A stretch of DNA of 64,000 nt from Puccinia triticina (Eukaryota; Basidiomycota; Pucciniomycetes; Pucciniales; Pucciniaceae), in the NCBI RefSeq assembly GCF_026914185.1, contig NC_070572.1, positions 682,001 through 746,000 on the forward strand, in the 5' to 3' direction. The translations under genes and the position numbers were made by a program. Positions 1 to 11,700 of this stretch are shown here, in pieces; position 1 is the stretch's first letter, and the number at the start of each line of letters is the position of its first letter. The notes under the pieces were generated by a model. The model worked only from the letters and a program-made list of their open reading frames with translations. It ran no database searches and was not told where the DNA came from.

Positions 1-732
1 CTCTACAATGAAGCCATTGGATCATCCAAAGGTCAAGCTTGGACACACTCCCACGGTTTTTTTCAGTATTGACTTAAGAATGACAGGTCTCTTGTCAATA
101 CAAAAAATGGGAATACGTGCTATGGACATATGATTCCAAATCTTGTTTTCATGTGTTCAGGCCGGGCAGGCTATCCGGGGAACATTGGACCGGATGTAGG
201 CTCTTGGGTGAATTTTTACATCCAATTTTTTTGCAAGGGATGGGGGGAGCTGTTATTTTCAAAACATCACAATATGTAGATACAAATTCTGATTCTAAAG
301 GTGCCAGAGGCTGTGAGGAAATTGGAGGTGTACCAGGTGATACATGGGTTCAAAAGGAAATTTGGACAATTGGCTGGGCAGCCTCAAGCCAAATCTGGGA
401 CATTGGGCACAAGTCCCTCCTTTGGAGGTTGCTGCGCTCCCCCCGAGGAGGGACTTGTGTTAAGTTTGGGCATACCCGGGGTGCAAGTTTGATTTGGAAT
501 CTGGATTATGTCAGCGCAACAAAATCCGGCTTACGTCACCCATTTGCTTGCGGTGCCATTGGCACGGTGAAGTGTTATGTGTCCCATTTTTCCGTGACAC
601 CCAGACAAATTCATGCGCAGTCACTGCGGATGCAACCCCAATGAACTTGTCTGGGTGTTGCAACACATGATTTGTCACTAAATTCCTCACCGTGTGGGTT
701 AGTACATGACATGTAATTATCATTGTGGACAC
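1..732. repeat. Degenerate repeat copy with terminal hairpin
   Basis: I see no convincing gene here; the open frame at 117-644 has no recognisable domain. Positions about 290-470 resemble 47,765-47,930 in nucleotide order: a GGAGGCTGTGA-like stretch, then TTTGGCTGGGCAGCCTCA, then a hairpin. The hairpin occupies 408-470, with arms CAAGTCCCTCC and GGAGGGACTTG followed by TGTTAAGTTTG. It is one member of a dispersed hairpin family seen several times in this window. Confidence 0.5.
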
Positions 733-737
733 ATGGA

Positions 738-1376
738 TGTCAAATAATTCTGGTCTAGTACATTTTGAATATGCATTATGGTTGTGTGCGCGAGAAGACG
801 TGTTGAGTTTCAAGTTTGACAGTTGAAAATTTTCACTCACTTTGTTCCCGGTCTCGAGTCGCTTGGTTCGCCGCTGGTCAATTTCTCAACGCATCAAGCT
901 CAAGAGTCAACTCAAAGGAAGATACGAAAGAAGAATCCGTTTGAGGTAAAGATTAACTATCCAAAGTCATCTTTTGATCAGGACACTCACACGTTTGCCG
1001 ATAACAATATATCTAGTCAAATCACTAAAGGTCAACTCGTTTCAGGAGGAGCTACATCAACAAATACTCAATAGCTGTATCATGTTTGTTATAGTTTTTG
1101 TTTTTGTGTCTGGTTAGATTAGCTACTAAAACTTGTGTTTCTTTAGTCTGTTTTGTGTTCTAGTCTTGTTTATCTCACGTGTTGTCGTCATTGTTCAGTT
1201 TTCAGTCTAGATAGCATCTATACTCTGTGTGTTCTCTTTCATTCTTATTTCTTGTGTGATTCAGACTCATGTTTCTAATTTGTTTTATTTCTTTTATCAA
1301 GTTTATCTTTTACTACTACTGGCTTAAGAAAATAAAATCAAGATTACAAAGAAAGAGAGATTCATCCATCATCACA
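738..1376 (+). repeat. 5' LTR of the old Copia element
   Basis: Starts TGTCAAATAATTC and ends CCATCATCACA; matched by 7,444-8,082. It contains T-rich stretches typical of a U3/R promoter region. TGGTAGCG follows directly at 1,377. Confidence 0.93.
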
Positions 1377-1394
1377 TGGTAGCGAGAGTCAACT
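1377..1394 (+). other. Primer-binding site of the old Copia element
   Basis: TGGTAGCGAGAGTC begins exactly at the inner edge of the 5' LTR. The TGGTAGCG core resembles the initiator tRNA-Met 3'-end site used by Ty1. The precise tRNA is inferred, not checked. Confidence 0.6.
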
Positions 1395-1460
1395 CTTGAA
1401 TCACATTAGCTCAGAGTTAGAAAAGGAGAGTTAAACGCAAACTGAACACAAACGCTCAAA

Positions 1461-2561
1461 ATGTTGGACGAGTCAGATTCCTCAAGTGATAACCACTCAT
1501 CCTTACAAGTCAAATGGTTGAAGTTTGGCACGTGGGTTCCGTGGAAATATCGTTTCACGTTATATCTTAAACGACATAATCTTGAGGATTTGCTCAATCG
1601 AAAATGGATAAACAATGAGAAAAATGCTACGGCATACAAGAAAAAGAACACAAGGGCTTTGGAGGCGCTGTATACGGCTGTCAGTAAAGAACTTCACAGC
1701 GAGATTCTCGACAATGATACATTGTTTTTGGACGCTTGGGAAGCTCTAGCATCAGTGTGTGGTCAAAATTCAGTGATCACAACTTGCGCTGCGCACAAAA
1801 AGGTCCACTCAATGCGGTTTAATCCAGGAACTTCATTGAAGAATCACATTACTGCGTTCAAGACGGCATATACTCGATTGTCAGATATAACGGCCAATCA
1901 TGTTCAAGAATTTGGCGTTGTCACTTTGTTTATGGCTGCGGCTGTCTTCCTCAATAGTTTGGAAAATGACTCGGAATTATCATCGCTAGTCCAAACATGT
2001 TACGGCATTAAGCCATTTACCCTTAAGGGTGTCACCAATCGGATCTTAATTGAAGCTATGTGTCGTGATAGTCGAAATGAACGTCATGAAAATGTTATGT
2101 TTGCATCATCTACTCCGTCTGCGTCGAAGTCAAGCAAGAAAAAGCCGAAACAGTCTAATACACCAAAGCCAAAAGCTGTAGCTCCCACCCTGAACAACGG
2201 TCAGCCATCATCAAGCAAAGGAAAAACACCGAATAATTCATCGACAATGGTTGAAAATCGAATTCAAAAGATTGAACAGTCAGTCAGCGATTTAACTGAC
2301 ATGATGAAGAAATTTGCGTCTTCCAACATGCTTGGTATGGTTCACGGATCAAATCAAATTTCCAAATCATCAAAAGGGCCTTTCGATGTAGATTCAGATT
2401 GTTCAAATTTCTTTGTGGCGACCGTGCAACATGCGTCTAGGGAATATTTCTTTGGTTTTCAATACTGGAGCAACACAGTCATGTGTCATCAACCTCGAGT
2501 TGCTCACGGATGTTCAGCCACTTACGAATCACTACATGAACATGTTCTCCTCTCCGATTGA
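1461..2561 (+). pseudogene. Copia gag polyprotein N-terminal part
   Basis: A 366-codon open frame starts shortly after the primer-binding site. It has the layout of Copia capsid proteins: an N-terminal helical gag region of about 200 residues (motifs WVPWKYRF and NPGTSLKNHI), then a lysine/serine/proline-rich linker. No CCHC zinc knuckle is visible. The frame runs out at about residue 315 into unrelated sequence because the protease continues in another frame (from about 2,413), so there is a frameshift near 2,410-2,470. It would form the virus-like particle core in a live copy. Confidence 0.8.
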
Positions 2562-2766
2562 AGCGACACATGTCGGAACACTTAAAATGGGCGACTATTT
2601 TATCAATCCGGTTTTTCACGTCCCCAATGGATGTGCAAACATCGTCTCAGCAACTCAATTAATCGATCATGGACTCAAGTATGGAGGCCCTGACACGCCA
2701 ATCATGCCAAAACAAATACAAAACAAAAAACAAATTTTTGAAAATGATAAATCCATTTTCCAATGA
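2413..2766 (+). pseudogene. Copia aspartic protease fragment
   Basis: This frame follows gag with a shift and holds a degenerate aspartic protease. FNTGAT stands where DTGA(S/T) is expected, so the catalytic Asp is replaced by Asn. It is followed by the usual HVPNGCANIVSATQL segment seen between protease and pre-integrase in Copia. The frame is cut at about 2,752 by the nested insertion. Not functional. Confidence 0.75.
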
Positions 2767-4035
2767 ATCCAAGTGCCAGAGTTGCCATACAAGTACACAA
2801 AACTTCCTGCAATCTTCCAATGCCCCCACTTACAATTGTTTCACGAGCATATTGGGCTTCTGCATGTGGAAGGGTCCGCACATCAACACATGACCTATCC
2901 CACATAGATGTACCATTGGTCCTGGGTACACACCTGGATGACTTCAGTCATTGTTGCCTCCTTGACCAGAGGGATTCCCCCTGTCGAGAGGTATGTACAC
3001 CACCCTGACCGGAGGGATTCCTTCCGTCAAAGAAGTGAGTCAACCCAGCGAACTGGATGTGTCCAGCTTGCCGGGAGGACCTCTCTCGCCAAGCTGGATA
3101 CATGCACCCAGCTCGGTAAGGAAGGTCCCAGCAAGAGTCCACCCAGCAAGCTGAACGTGTCCAGCTCGTCGGGAGGACCTCCCTTGCTGAGCTGGATACG
3201 TCAGGTCCGGTCAGGTCCCGGCGAGCTGGATACATATTTATCCAGCTTGGTGAGGTCCTGGCGAGCAGAATACATGTGCATCCAGCTCGGCAAAGGAGGT
3301 CCTCCCAAGGAGCTGGACACATTCAGCTTGCTGGGGGGACTCCTCAGCAACAAAAGGATCCCAGCGAGCTCGAGCAGGGTACATATGTCCAACTCGTCGA
3401 AAGGACTTCGCCAAAAGGACTTCTTGACAAGGCAGCCAGGTTTACAGCTGAGCCCCGACCGCCAGTCGGGTATACCTGACTATGCGACACAGTCGGATGG
3501 GCCGCGGGACACGCGTCAGTCAACGCTGGCGCCGGCGTTGGCATCTGTGGTGCGGGGGGAGATATATAAACATCCTCCTGCTCACTGACTCAGTTTGATA
3601 GTCAGGTATACCCGACTGGCCTTGGTCGGGGTCCAGCCCTACCATGAGGGTAACATTAGCGATGGGGGCATAGCCTTATATTTTGTATATTTTGTATTGT
3701 GCTCCGTTTATGGGAGCGGAGGGGATGAGACACAGGGCGGGCCGGACAATTGGGGAAGGGTGATGGCAAGTCTGGCATCTTGGGGGTTGGTTGTGACACA
3801 GTTGGCGGCCCAACACCGTGAACCAGTGATTCTTCCTGAAACTTGGCATGTATGGCGGATGAGATCAATATCAGCCTGGCAAGTATGGCGGGCCAGGGGC
3901 ATGTTTTGAGAAAATTGTGGCAAGTTTGTCATTTCAGGGGCGGGAAATCAGGGTTTTTGATTTTTTATGGCAAGATTGGCGCGTCAGGGCCTCCATACTC
4001 AAGCCTCATTTCAAAACCGACCAGTTTTTGATAAA
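2752..4035. mobile_element. GC-rich insertion nested in the old Copia pol gene
   Basis: The Copia reading order stops near 2,750 and resumes near 4,036 (GGDKIV, then the pre-integrase). The intervening 1.28 kb is unrelated and GC-rich. GATAAA occurs at both edges (2,746-2,751 and 4,030-4,035) and could be a target duplication, but this is weak. Inside are degenerate repeats of CCAGCTCG/CGAGCTGG with GGGAGGACCTCC (about 3,040-3,410), and an inverted pair CCAGTCGGGTATACCTGAC at 3,464 and 3,609. A TATA-like GATATATAAACATCC near 3,560 could be a promoter. The family is not recognised. Confidence 0.5.
3040..3410. repeat. Degenerate CCAGCTCG/CGAGCTGG hairpin repeats
   Basis: Repeated short inverted segments of the type CCAGCTCG...CGAGCTGG, separated by GGGAGGACCTC-like spacers, recur at irregular spacing. 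Every frame across it is open by composition only; I do not regard any as coding. Confidence 0.5.
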
Positions 4036-4092
4036 AGGCGGCGATAAAATTGTAACCTCATTTCCGAGAATTGGAAAATTGTTTATGAGCCC

Positions 4093-5420
4093 TATCTCTG
4101 AGTACGTGTGTATTGTGAATATGAAGATTCCCAAGGAGTTTGATTGGCATTACGTTCTAGGACATTCTTTGGATAAATATGTTGATCTCTTCTGTCGGCA
4201 TAATAACCTGTCATCCAGTACTTCAACCAAATCAAAGGATTGTCAAATCTGTGAAAAAGGAAAAATTCACCGTTCTCCGCACGCTTGAAAATTGCCGTCA
4301 TCAAGCTTGCCGTTTCATTGATTGCATACCGATGTGTTGCAAATGTCTCCACCGTCTGAGTTGGGTTTCCGGTACGTTCTGGTGATAATTGATGATGCAA
4401 CTCGGTTTAATTGACTTTATCTTCTCAAAGCAAAATCTGAATCTGAGGCAAAACTAGTGTTGTTTATTGAAGAATTGCAAAACAAAATTCAATGAGTTCC
4501 GGCATATCTACACAGTGATCGTGGTGGTGAATTTAGTTTGTCTAAGTTTCTCACAAAGTTGCAGGAGTTGGGTGTGTCAACTGAACAAGGTCCAGCAAAT
4601 TGTCCTCAAACGAATGGAGTGGCTGAACGCTTCAATGGCGTATTAATTGGAAAAATGTGATGCATGTTGCTTCAATCTCAAGTTCCACAATCAATGTGGC
4701 ATGAAGCAGCTATTCATGCGTCAACTTTATTGAATGTACTGCCACACTCGTTGATTAATTGGACTTCACCTACATCTATCACCCCCGGCAAATTGGGGTC
4801 ATGACAGCCATACAGGTTGCATGGTCCCGCATGTTACATAAAAAAATCCCGCGCCCTTTGTCACACACCATTTACATGACTGGCTGTCATGTATGTAAGG
4901 TGAGGTGGACAGGTCTGTGAAACCCTCTGCACAGTCACTGTGCATGTGACATGTTGAAAGTGTGAACTGCACGTCAGGATCTGGACAGCTTGTCATGTAC
5001 ACCTGACAGGACTTCCATGACCTGACAGGCATACAGGACCACGTAACCTGTATGCTTCTCATGACCCCAATTTGCCTGGGGTGTATGTTGGCAAAATCAA
5101 ATTCGTTGATTGAGCCGGATAGGACAGACATGCCGCTCATTCTGTTTGGTGCTAAAGTTGTGGTTCATAGACCGGATTCACTCAAGCTTCAACCACATGG
5201 CGTCAAACTTCAATTTCTGGGATTCAAACCTTTTTTGGATGCTTCAAGATTTTATGATCCACTGGTACATCGAGTAGTCATCAGCCGGGATTATGTTGTG
5301 CCAGCGTTTTGGGTAAAATCAGGTGATGCCCCACCCACAAAGGACCTGAAGTCTCTTCCATGCGTGGTCACGGCTTCTGAAAGCAAAATACCTCGTATGG
5401 TTCGACTCCCTGGAAAATAA
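4093..5420 (+). pseudogene. Copia pre-integrase and integrase remnant
   Basis: The pre-integrase HHCC zinc finger is visible (HYVLGHS, then C-x2-C at about 4,245-4,256). The integrase core follows in broken frames: VIIDDATR near 4,384, HSDRGGEF near 4,513, and NGVAERFNG near 4,614 carrying the catalytic Glu. Stops lie between these segments. The 304-bp MITE at 4,780-5,083 interrupts the C-terminal part, after which FGAKVVVH and the conserved downstream segment resume (5,140-5,300). It is inactive. Confidence 0.8.
4780..5083. mobile_element. 304-bp MITE inserted in integrase
   Basis: Near-perfect terminal inverted repeats of about 48 bp start CACCCCCGGCAAATTGG on the left; the right end reads as CACCCCAGGCAAATTGG on the opposite strand. 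TAT flanks both sides (4,777-4,779 and 5,084-5,086). It has no coding capacity. The Copia coding order is continuous across the site if the element is ignored, which confirms the borders. A TA or TAT target suggests Tc1/mariner or PIF/Harbinger mobilisation; I cannot decide which. Confidence 0.88.
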
Positions 5421-5765
5421 AAATCATCCAGTTCTCATAAATCAAGCAGTTCAGAATCGTCTGACTCATTGGATGAATCCAAATCAACTCAACTTGAATC
5501 AAATCGTGAGAAGCCAGCGTCTGTGCAAAGTTTGGATCAGGGTTCTGATAGTGAGGATTCTGATGTATCTCAACGGACAAAACAAGTGTGGTTGAGTCGT
5601 TGTCAGCAAGTTTGTGCTGAAAAGGCTAGAGAAGAAATTTGGACGGGCAATACAGTTTGACCGAATCAAATAGGTGAATCTTCTGAACATTGTCCAAATC
5701 AAGGAAGACATTTCAATCTTTTGGAGAATATTCTGAGTTGACTCAAACCGGGCTGGGAGTGGAGT

Positions 5766-7436
5766 TTGTTGTTCAAGCCGTCAAATGAAATTCGAGCGGA
5801 TATTGATACATCAAACATTTTGTCTACAAAAAGACGAAAGCGCATCCCAAATGGTTCAGCCGTTATTGATGAACAACCTGAAGTCGTAAACTTGGTTCAA
5901 GAGGTTGCAATGGCTGATGCGTTAAGTAGTCCAAAGGAGAAGCCACTCTGGATTGAGGCAATGAAGAATGAACATGCATTGCAACTTGCACACATAACTG
6001 GTGATCTTGTTCCGCTTCCAAAGAATAAAAAAATTATTGGCGGAATGTGGATATTGTGCCAAAAACTCAACAAAGCGAATGAAGTCATTCAATATAAAGC
6101 TCGGTGGGTTGGGTTTGGCAATCATCAAGAGCCAAATAAGCATTACTTTCTCACTTATGCGTCTGTTGGTCGAGTTGAAACTTTCAAAATCTTGCTATTG
6201 ATTGCGGTTACTTTCAAATGGAAGGTCTATCAGTTCGACGTTGAAACAGCATTCCTGCATGGGGAGATGGATGCTGATGTGTATGTTTGTCAGGTCTTGG
6301 GCTTTGAGGTAAAAGGGAAAGAGAACTGGGTTTGGAAATTGAATAAGTCACTGTACAGTATGAAGCAAGCTCCGCGTATGTGGAAAAACCATCTTACCAG
6401 CACTCTAAGGTCTTTGGGTCTCACTCCATCAATTATGGACAATGTGCTTTTCTATAATGCCAATTGGACGTTGTTCTTACACATTTATATGGATGATGGC
6501 CTGATTGTAGGTCAAAGCGCATCTCTCATAACTTCCTTCCTCTCTCAACTCTCAAAGGTTTATAAAATCAAAGTGAAAGAAAAGCAGAGCCAGCATCTTG
6601 GGTATACTTTGGAGTGGAAAGCTAACTCGGTTATTTTGCATCATCAGGCGTACGTTGAAAAAATTCTGAAGGCTTTCAACATGGAAGGCGCAAATTCTGT
6701 CAAGACTCCGTTGCCGACAAATGCACTTCATCAGGTTGAGCTTGAATCTACACCGTTTGATGCATCATTGATGCAGAAAGCGATGGGGTACATTAATTAT
6801 CCAGTGATGCATACTCGTCCGGACATTGCGTTTGCTACAAATCTCCTGTCGCGGTACTCGTCAAAACCTACGCAACATCACTGGTTGTTGGTAAAATATT
6901 TGCTTCGATACATCAAGGGTACAAAAAATATTGGCATCAAAATCAAGAATGGTGGCTCTCCTCGTGAATTACTTGGCTATGCAGATGCGGACTTTGCAAT
7001 GTCAACGGCGGACAAGAAATCTACTACTGGGTATGTCGTGAAGTTTCAAGGCAACATAATTTGTTGGAAGTCAAAGAAGCAATCAATAGTGGCCCAATCA
7101 ACAACTGAAGTGGAGTTTATTGCGATAACTGTTTGCGCTAAGCAAATTCAATGGATGAAGAATTTACTCGTTGACATGAAGATCCCGGTTGGAATTCCGG
7201 TAATCAAGAATGACAATTTTGGCGCGGTAATCATTAGCAAAGAACTCCGGCTCTCTGACAACTCAAAACACATTGAAATCCAATATCAATATTTGAGAGA
7301 TATTGTTGCAAAGAATCAATTGGTCATTGAAGACATCTCAACTAACAACATGATTGCCGATATTTTGACCAAGCTACTGGGTTTTATCAAGGTGTCCACA
7401 GCGGTTAAGCAATTACAACTAGTCTTGTTGAATTAA
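5766..7436 (+). pseudogene. Copia reverse transcriptase and RNase H
   Basis: A 556-codon open frame contains the RVT_2 reverse transcriptase: the fingers segment near WIEAMKNEH, FDVETAFLHGEMD with a catalytic Asp, and YMDDG as the YxDD active site. RNase H follows (ADADFAMSTADKKSTTGY, QSTTEVEFIA, DNFGAV). Length and order match the C-terminal half of Copia pol. The domain is open but detached from the upstream pol, which is broken, so it can act only as a relic unless expressed from an internal start. Confidence 0.85.
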
Positions 7437-7443
7437 GGAGGAG
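7435..7443 (+). other. Polypurine tract of the old Copia element
   Basis: AAGGAGGAG abuts the first base of the 3' LTR (TGTCAAG at 7,444) and is the expected plus-strand priming site. Confidence 0.75.
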
Positions 7444-8082
7444 TGTCAAGAATAATTCTGGTCTAGTACATTTTGAATATGCATTATGGTTGTGTGCGCG
7501 AGAAGACGTGTTGAGTTTTCAAGTTTGACAGTTGAAAATTTTCACTCACTTCGTTCCCGGTCTCGAGTCGCTTGGTTCGCCGCTGGTCAATTTCTCAACG
7601 CATCAAGCTCAAGAGTCAACTCAAAGGAAGATACGAAAGAAGAATCCGTTCCTATCCAAAGTCATCTTTTGATCAGGACACTCACACGTTTGCCGATAAC
7701 AATATATCTAGTCAAATCGCTAAAGGTCAACTCGTTTCAGGAGGAGCTACATCAACAAATACTCAATAGCTGTATCATGTTTGTTATAGTTTTTGTTTTT
7801 GTGTCTGGTTAGATTAGCTACTAATTAAACTTGTGTTTCTTTAGTCTGTTTTGTGTTCTAGTCTTGTTTATCTCACGTGTTGTTGTCATTGTTCAGTTTT
7901 CAGTCTAGATAGCATCTATACTCTGTGTGTTCTCTTTCATTCTTATTTCTTGTGTGATTCAGACTCATGTTTCTAATTTGTTTTATTTCTTTTATGTATC
8001 AAGTTTATCTTTTATGTACTACTACTGGCTAAAGAAAATAAAATCAAGATTCCAAAGAAAGAGAGATTTGTCCATCATCACA
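7444..8082 (+). repeat. 3' LTR of the old Copia element
   Basis: Direct repeat of 738-1,376 with scattered substitutions and small indels; ends CATCATCACA followed by the ATGGA duplication. Confidence 0.93.
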
Positions 8083-8087
8083 ATGGA

Positions 8088-8424
8088 CAGTTGTCTCAGT
8101 GGCTGACAGTCTGGGAGACCGTTTCCCCCGGTCAACCTCACCGTGGGGGGTTGCAACCGATGCAAGCAGTCCTAGAGCGCTTGAATAACACCGGTGTTTT
8201 ATTTTTTTTTTCGAAGTCGTTGAAGTACTCGCTGTGGTTTACGCCGAAGTCAAGCCTGACTGATCACCGATGGAGGGGATGATTGCGGGAGGCTCGACCG
8301 GCCGACGGCGTTGGCTTGCTGTTGCTAGTCTACCGTGTAAGTGTTGGACTTTCAGTGAAGCTGACGAGCATCAGGCTGGCTGATCCCTTGGATACCGTCG
8401 GACTGGCTGGGTGCATGTGTAAGC
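8088..8424. other. Host-derived intergenic sequence between two Copia elements
   Basis: No gene seen. Before the younger Copia insertion this stretch was contiguous with the sequence now at 14,556 onward, so it is probably part of the upstream region of the KH-domain gene. Confidence 0.5.
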
Positions 8425-8559
8425 TGTTGTGACACGACAGGCTAGGGTGACTCTGAATGGTGATGAATGACAACAACGGCATCCAGGATCTGATCCTGGA
8501 TGCTGAATATCCCGCTACTGCGGCGAGGTTGAGTATGCGTAGCCCCTTGGGCTACAACA
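8425..8559 (-). repeat. 3' LTR of the young Copia element
   Basis: 135 bp with TGTTG/CAACA ends; no difference from 14,421-14,555 found by eye. Confidence 0.96.
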
Positions 8560-8571
8560 CCCCCCCTCTCG
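8560..8571 (-). other. Polypurine tract of the young Copia element
   Basis: On the minus strand GCGAGAGGGGGG lies directly before the 3' LTR, as expected for plus-strand priming. Confidence 0.7.
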
Positions 8572-8707
8572 CCGTAGTAGCCGTACTACATACAACTAGG
8601 ACATGAGATCAGAGGAAACAATTTTTTAAAGAGCCAGAGAACAAAAGGTTATAAAAAGATAGCAGCAGGCAAGGCAAGAAAAATTAATAATAAAAAATAT
8701 ACTCCAA

Positions 8708-11700
8708 TTAACCAGCCATTATTTTCTCCCTCAGCGTGGCAAAACTTTCTGGCGGCATGCATTTTGTGAAGATGTCCGCAAGCTGCTCTTTGGTACTGAT
8801 CCACTCTAGGGCTGTCTTTTTCTGGTATAAAGACTCATTAGTAATGTAAAAATCTCGGTCAGTGTGCCTCGTCCTCTTGTTGGATGCGTCATCAGTAGAA
8901 ACTTTAATGGCAGATTGGTTATCACAAAACAGGAAACCTACAAAATCCTTCTTCAGGACATCTCGGAGCATGTGTCTGACCCATAAAGTTTGCCTCGTCG
9001 CCACACCCAGAGCCATGTACTCTGCGTGGCAGGTCGACGACGCCACTGATTGTTGGCGTCTTGACACCCAGAGAACTGGGCAGTTTAGAAAAGTGATCAA
9101 GACACCGTATGAGGAACGTGAAAACTCTCCTCCCCACGACGCGTCTGCAAAAGTCTTAAGAGGCTTACTGTCAGCACGAGGAAAAAGACACAGTCTGACA
9201 TCTTTACTGCCGGCAAGATAGTTTACCAGGTGCTTAATACCTTTCCAGTGTGTGACTCCTGGTTTTGCCGCAAAGCGAGCCAGGTAATTAACCGCAAAAC
9301 AAATGTCCGGCCGCGTACCTACCGCCAGGTAGCTGAAAGAACCAATCACAGACAGGTAGCGGCCAGAATCTGCTTCAACCCCGTCTTCATCCGTTGTCGC
9401 ATTGAAACCTGTTGGCAGTGGTGTCGTGGCCGTTGTCGTCCCATCCCAGTGTTCGTCCAGAATACCAGCTACGAGTTCCTTCTGGAAAAGCTCAAAACCT
9501 TTATTGGACCGTTTCACATTTAGCCCGACAATTGAATCCAGACCCGCCGACCACTTGATCTTGAGAATGTCCTTCAGGTCGTGTTCCAGGCGTTTCAGGA
9601 GCGCAGGACTTGATGCTGTGACGACTCCATCATCTACATGTAACCACACCACACCTGCTTCATCCGGATGTCTGAGAATGTACAGACTGTTGTCGTACTG
9701 GGATGGAGAATACCCAAACTTGTCAAGTACCGCCTTCAAGTGCAGCCACCAGCACCTGGCCGCCTGTCGAGTGCCATAGAGGGCTTTCTTGAGTAGTAGC
9801 GCATGGCCCGGCGGCGTCTTCATCCCTTCGGGCGGCTTTACTTAAACTTCCTCGTCAATAGGCGAGTTCAGGTATGCCGCTACGAAATCAAAGCTTTGAA
9901 CCGGCCATCCGTACGCTGCGGCGACCACCAGTAATAGACGGAGTGAAACGAATGTCGCTGTTGGCGCAAAAGTTGCGTTGAAATCTTCTCCTTCGACTTG
10001 TGTGAAACCCTTCGCCACATATCGCGCCTTGAAACGTATCCCATCACCATCTGTAGCCGGTTTCGTCGCAAAAACCCATCTTCCTCCTAGAGTCTTCTTG
10101 TCTTCAGGCTTTAGTTTCAGAACCCACACTCTCATCTCCTCTAGGTTCGACAGTTCGGTGGCTATTGCTTTTGACCAGGACTCCTTCTCCGGAGAGTTCA
10201 TCGCTTGGCGAAAGGTCTTTGGTACTGATATGGCGTAGAACTGACATAGGCTTAGGATTTTATCTACAATTAATTCCTGATTGGTGAATTCGATTTCTTG
10301 AGAAAAATCACCAAGTTGTAGCAAATTCATAATGTAATCAACTGAGAGTTTATGAGAAGGTCCCGCTAGTAGCAATTGTGGGTTGTTTGATTCTGAGATG
10401 TCGTCCGCAACTACCTCCCGTGGTAGGCCTTCATCTGGGAATCGGACCATTGCCGACAACACGAAACTTTTCTGCTTGGGTATCCAGAACAACCAACCTT
10501 TGCTCTGTTCCAAATGCGCGATAACAAGGCCTTTTACCGCCCGGTCATCCAGTTTCTTTTGTTTCTCCTGAGGTATGTGAACGTATCCCACGCTTCCGAA
10601 TACTTGGAAGCTGTCATATTGAGGCTTCCGTCCGAATAGGCATTTGTACGGTGTTAAGTCCTTGCTGGCTTTGTTTGGTAGTCGATTTAGAACGTAAGTT
10701 GCCCAGAGGAAAGCATAACTCCAGAATTCTTTGGGCAGTGGACTGTCGATGAGAACCGTTCTTCCAGTATCCGCGATGGTCCGGTTGAACCTCTCAATCA
10801 CTCCATTCTGGTAGTGGTGGTAAGGAAGCGCCTTCTCCGCCGCTATTCCTTTTTCCGCTAGAAAATCAGATAGCTTCTTGTTGGCAAATTCTCCGCCGTT
10901 GTCGCTCCGGAGTGTTTGGACCCGCTTCCCAATTGCCTGTTCTAGACGATTGATGGTGTCGATGATGTGCTGATTGGCCTCCGATTTTTGCTTGAGAACC
11001 TTCACAAATGCATAGCCCGATGCCACGTCCCGCATCGTGAGTAGGTATCTGCCACCGTCGATCGAATCTACCTGAAAAGGACCCATCAAATCTGCGGCCA
11101 GAACATCCAACCGTTCGACAGTCCTAAGGGTAGAAGCTAAAGGGTTAATATGTGTGCTTTTGCTGATTGCACAGACAGGGCAGTGGATTTTCCCGCTTGG
11201 AATCTCATCAGGTAGACCATTTCCCAACTTTAACTTAATAACTCTCCGTATGTGCCGAAGACTGGCATGACCAAAAACTCTGTGATAATACAGAAGTTTC
11301 TTTTCATCTTTGGTCAGATCATCTGCCTTCCAAGAAAAGTTAGTCGCCTTTGCCAGCGGCTCTCTGAACACTTCATCTGAGGGGGGAACCTTAGCTTTAG
11401 AGGCAAGAATAGAGATTGCATTGTCATCGGTAGCAGAAATAGGATCGGAAACAGAGAGTTGAGCGGAAGAAAGAGACTGGGGTGAGAAAACGGGAGTTGG
11501 AGTATTGGAGAGTAGAGATTGAGAAGGAGAAGAAGAAATAAAACGAGAATGAGAGATTGATTCCATTGCCGGTGTCGAAGCGGAAAACAACATGTGACAG
11601 TCGTGGGGTTGGGTAGTTCTCGAGCTATCCGCTCTTATGAGCGGGTAGGGCATACACCACCTGTTTTTGGTAGACTCAAAAACACAATCGAAGAGGCGTT

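Larger units (their letters stand above)
733..8087 (+). mobile_element. Old Ty1/Copia LTR retrotransposon with 5-bp target duplication
   Basis: The element itself is 738-8,082, flanked by the duplicated target ATGGA (733-737 and 8,083-8,087). Both LTRs are 639 bp, begin TGTCAA and end ATCACA. The internal order is gag, protease, GAG-pre-integrase, integrase, RT, RNase H, which is the Copia order. The LTRs differ by several substitutions and by indels, for example a 14-15 bp insertion near 942 in the left copy only, so this is not a recent insertion. Reading frames are broken, and two later insertions (about 2,752-4,035 and 4,780-5,083) split pol. It is almost certainly unable to move by itself. 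Confidence 0.95.

Noticed and set aside
117..644. A 175-codon frame at the window start
   Set aside because: It crosses the dispersed hairpin and has no recognisable motif; related copies at 47.8 kb do not keep the frame.
2908..3588. Frame of 226 codons in the Copia insertion
   Set aside because: It translates the CCAGCTCG hairpin repeats; both strands are open.
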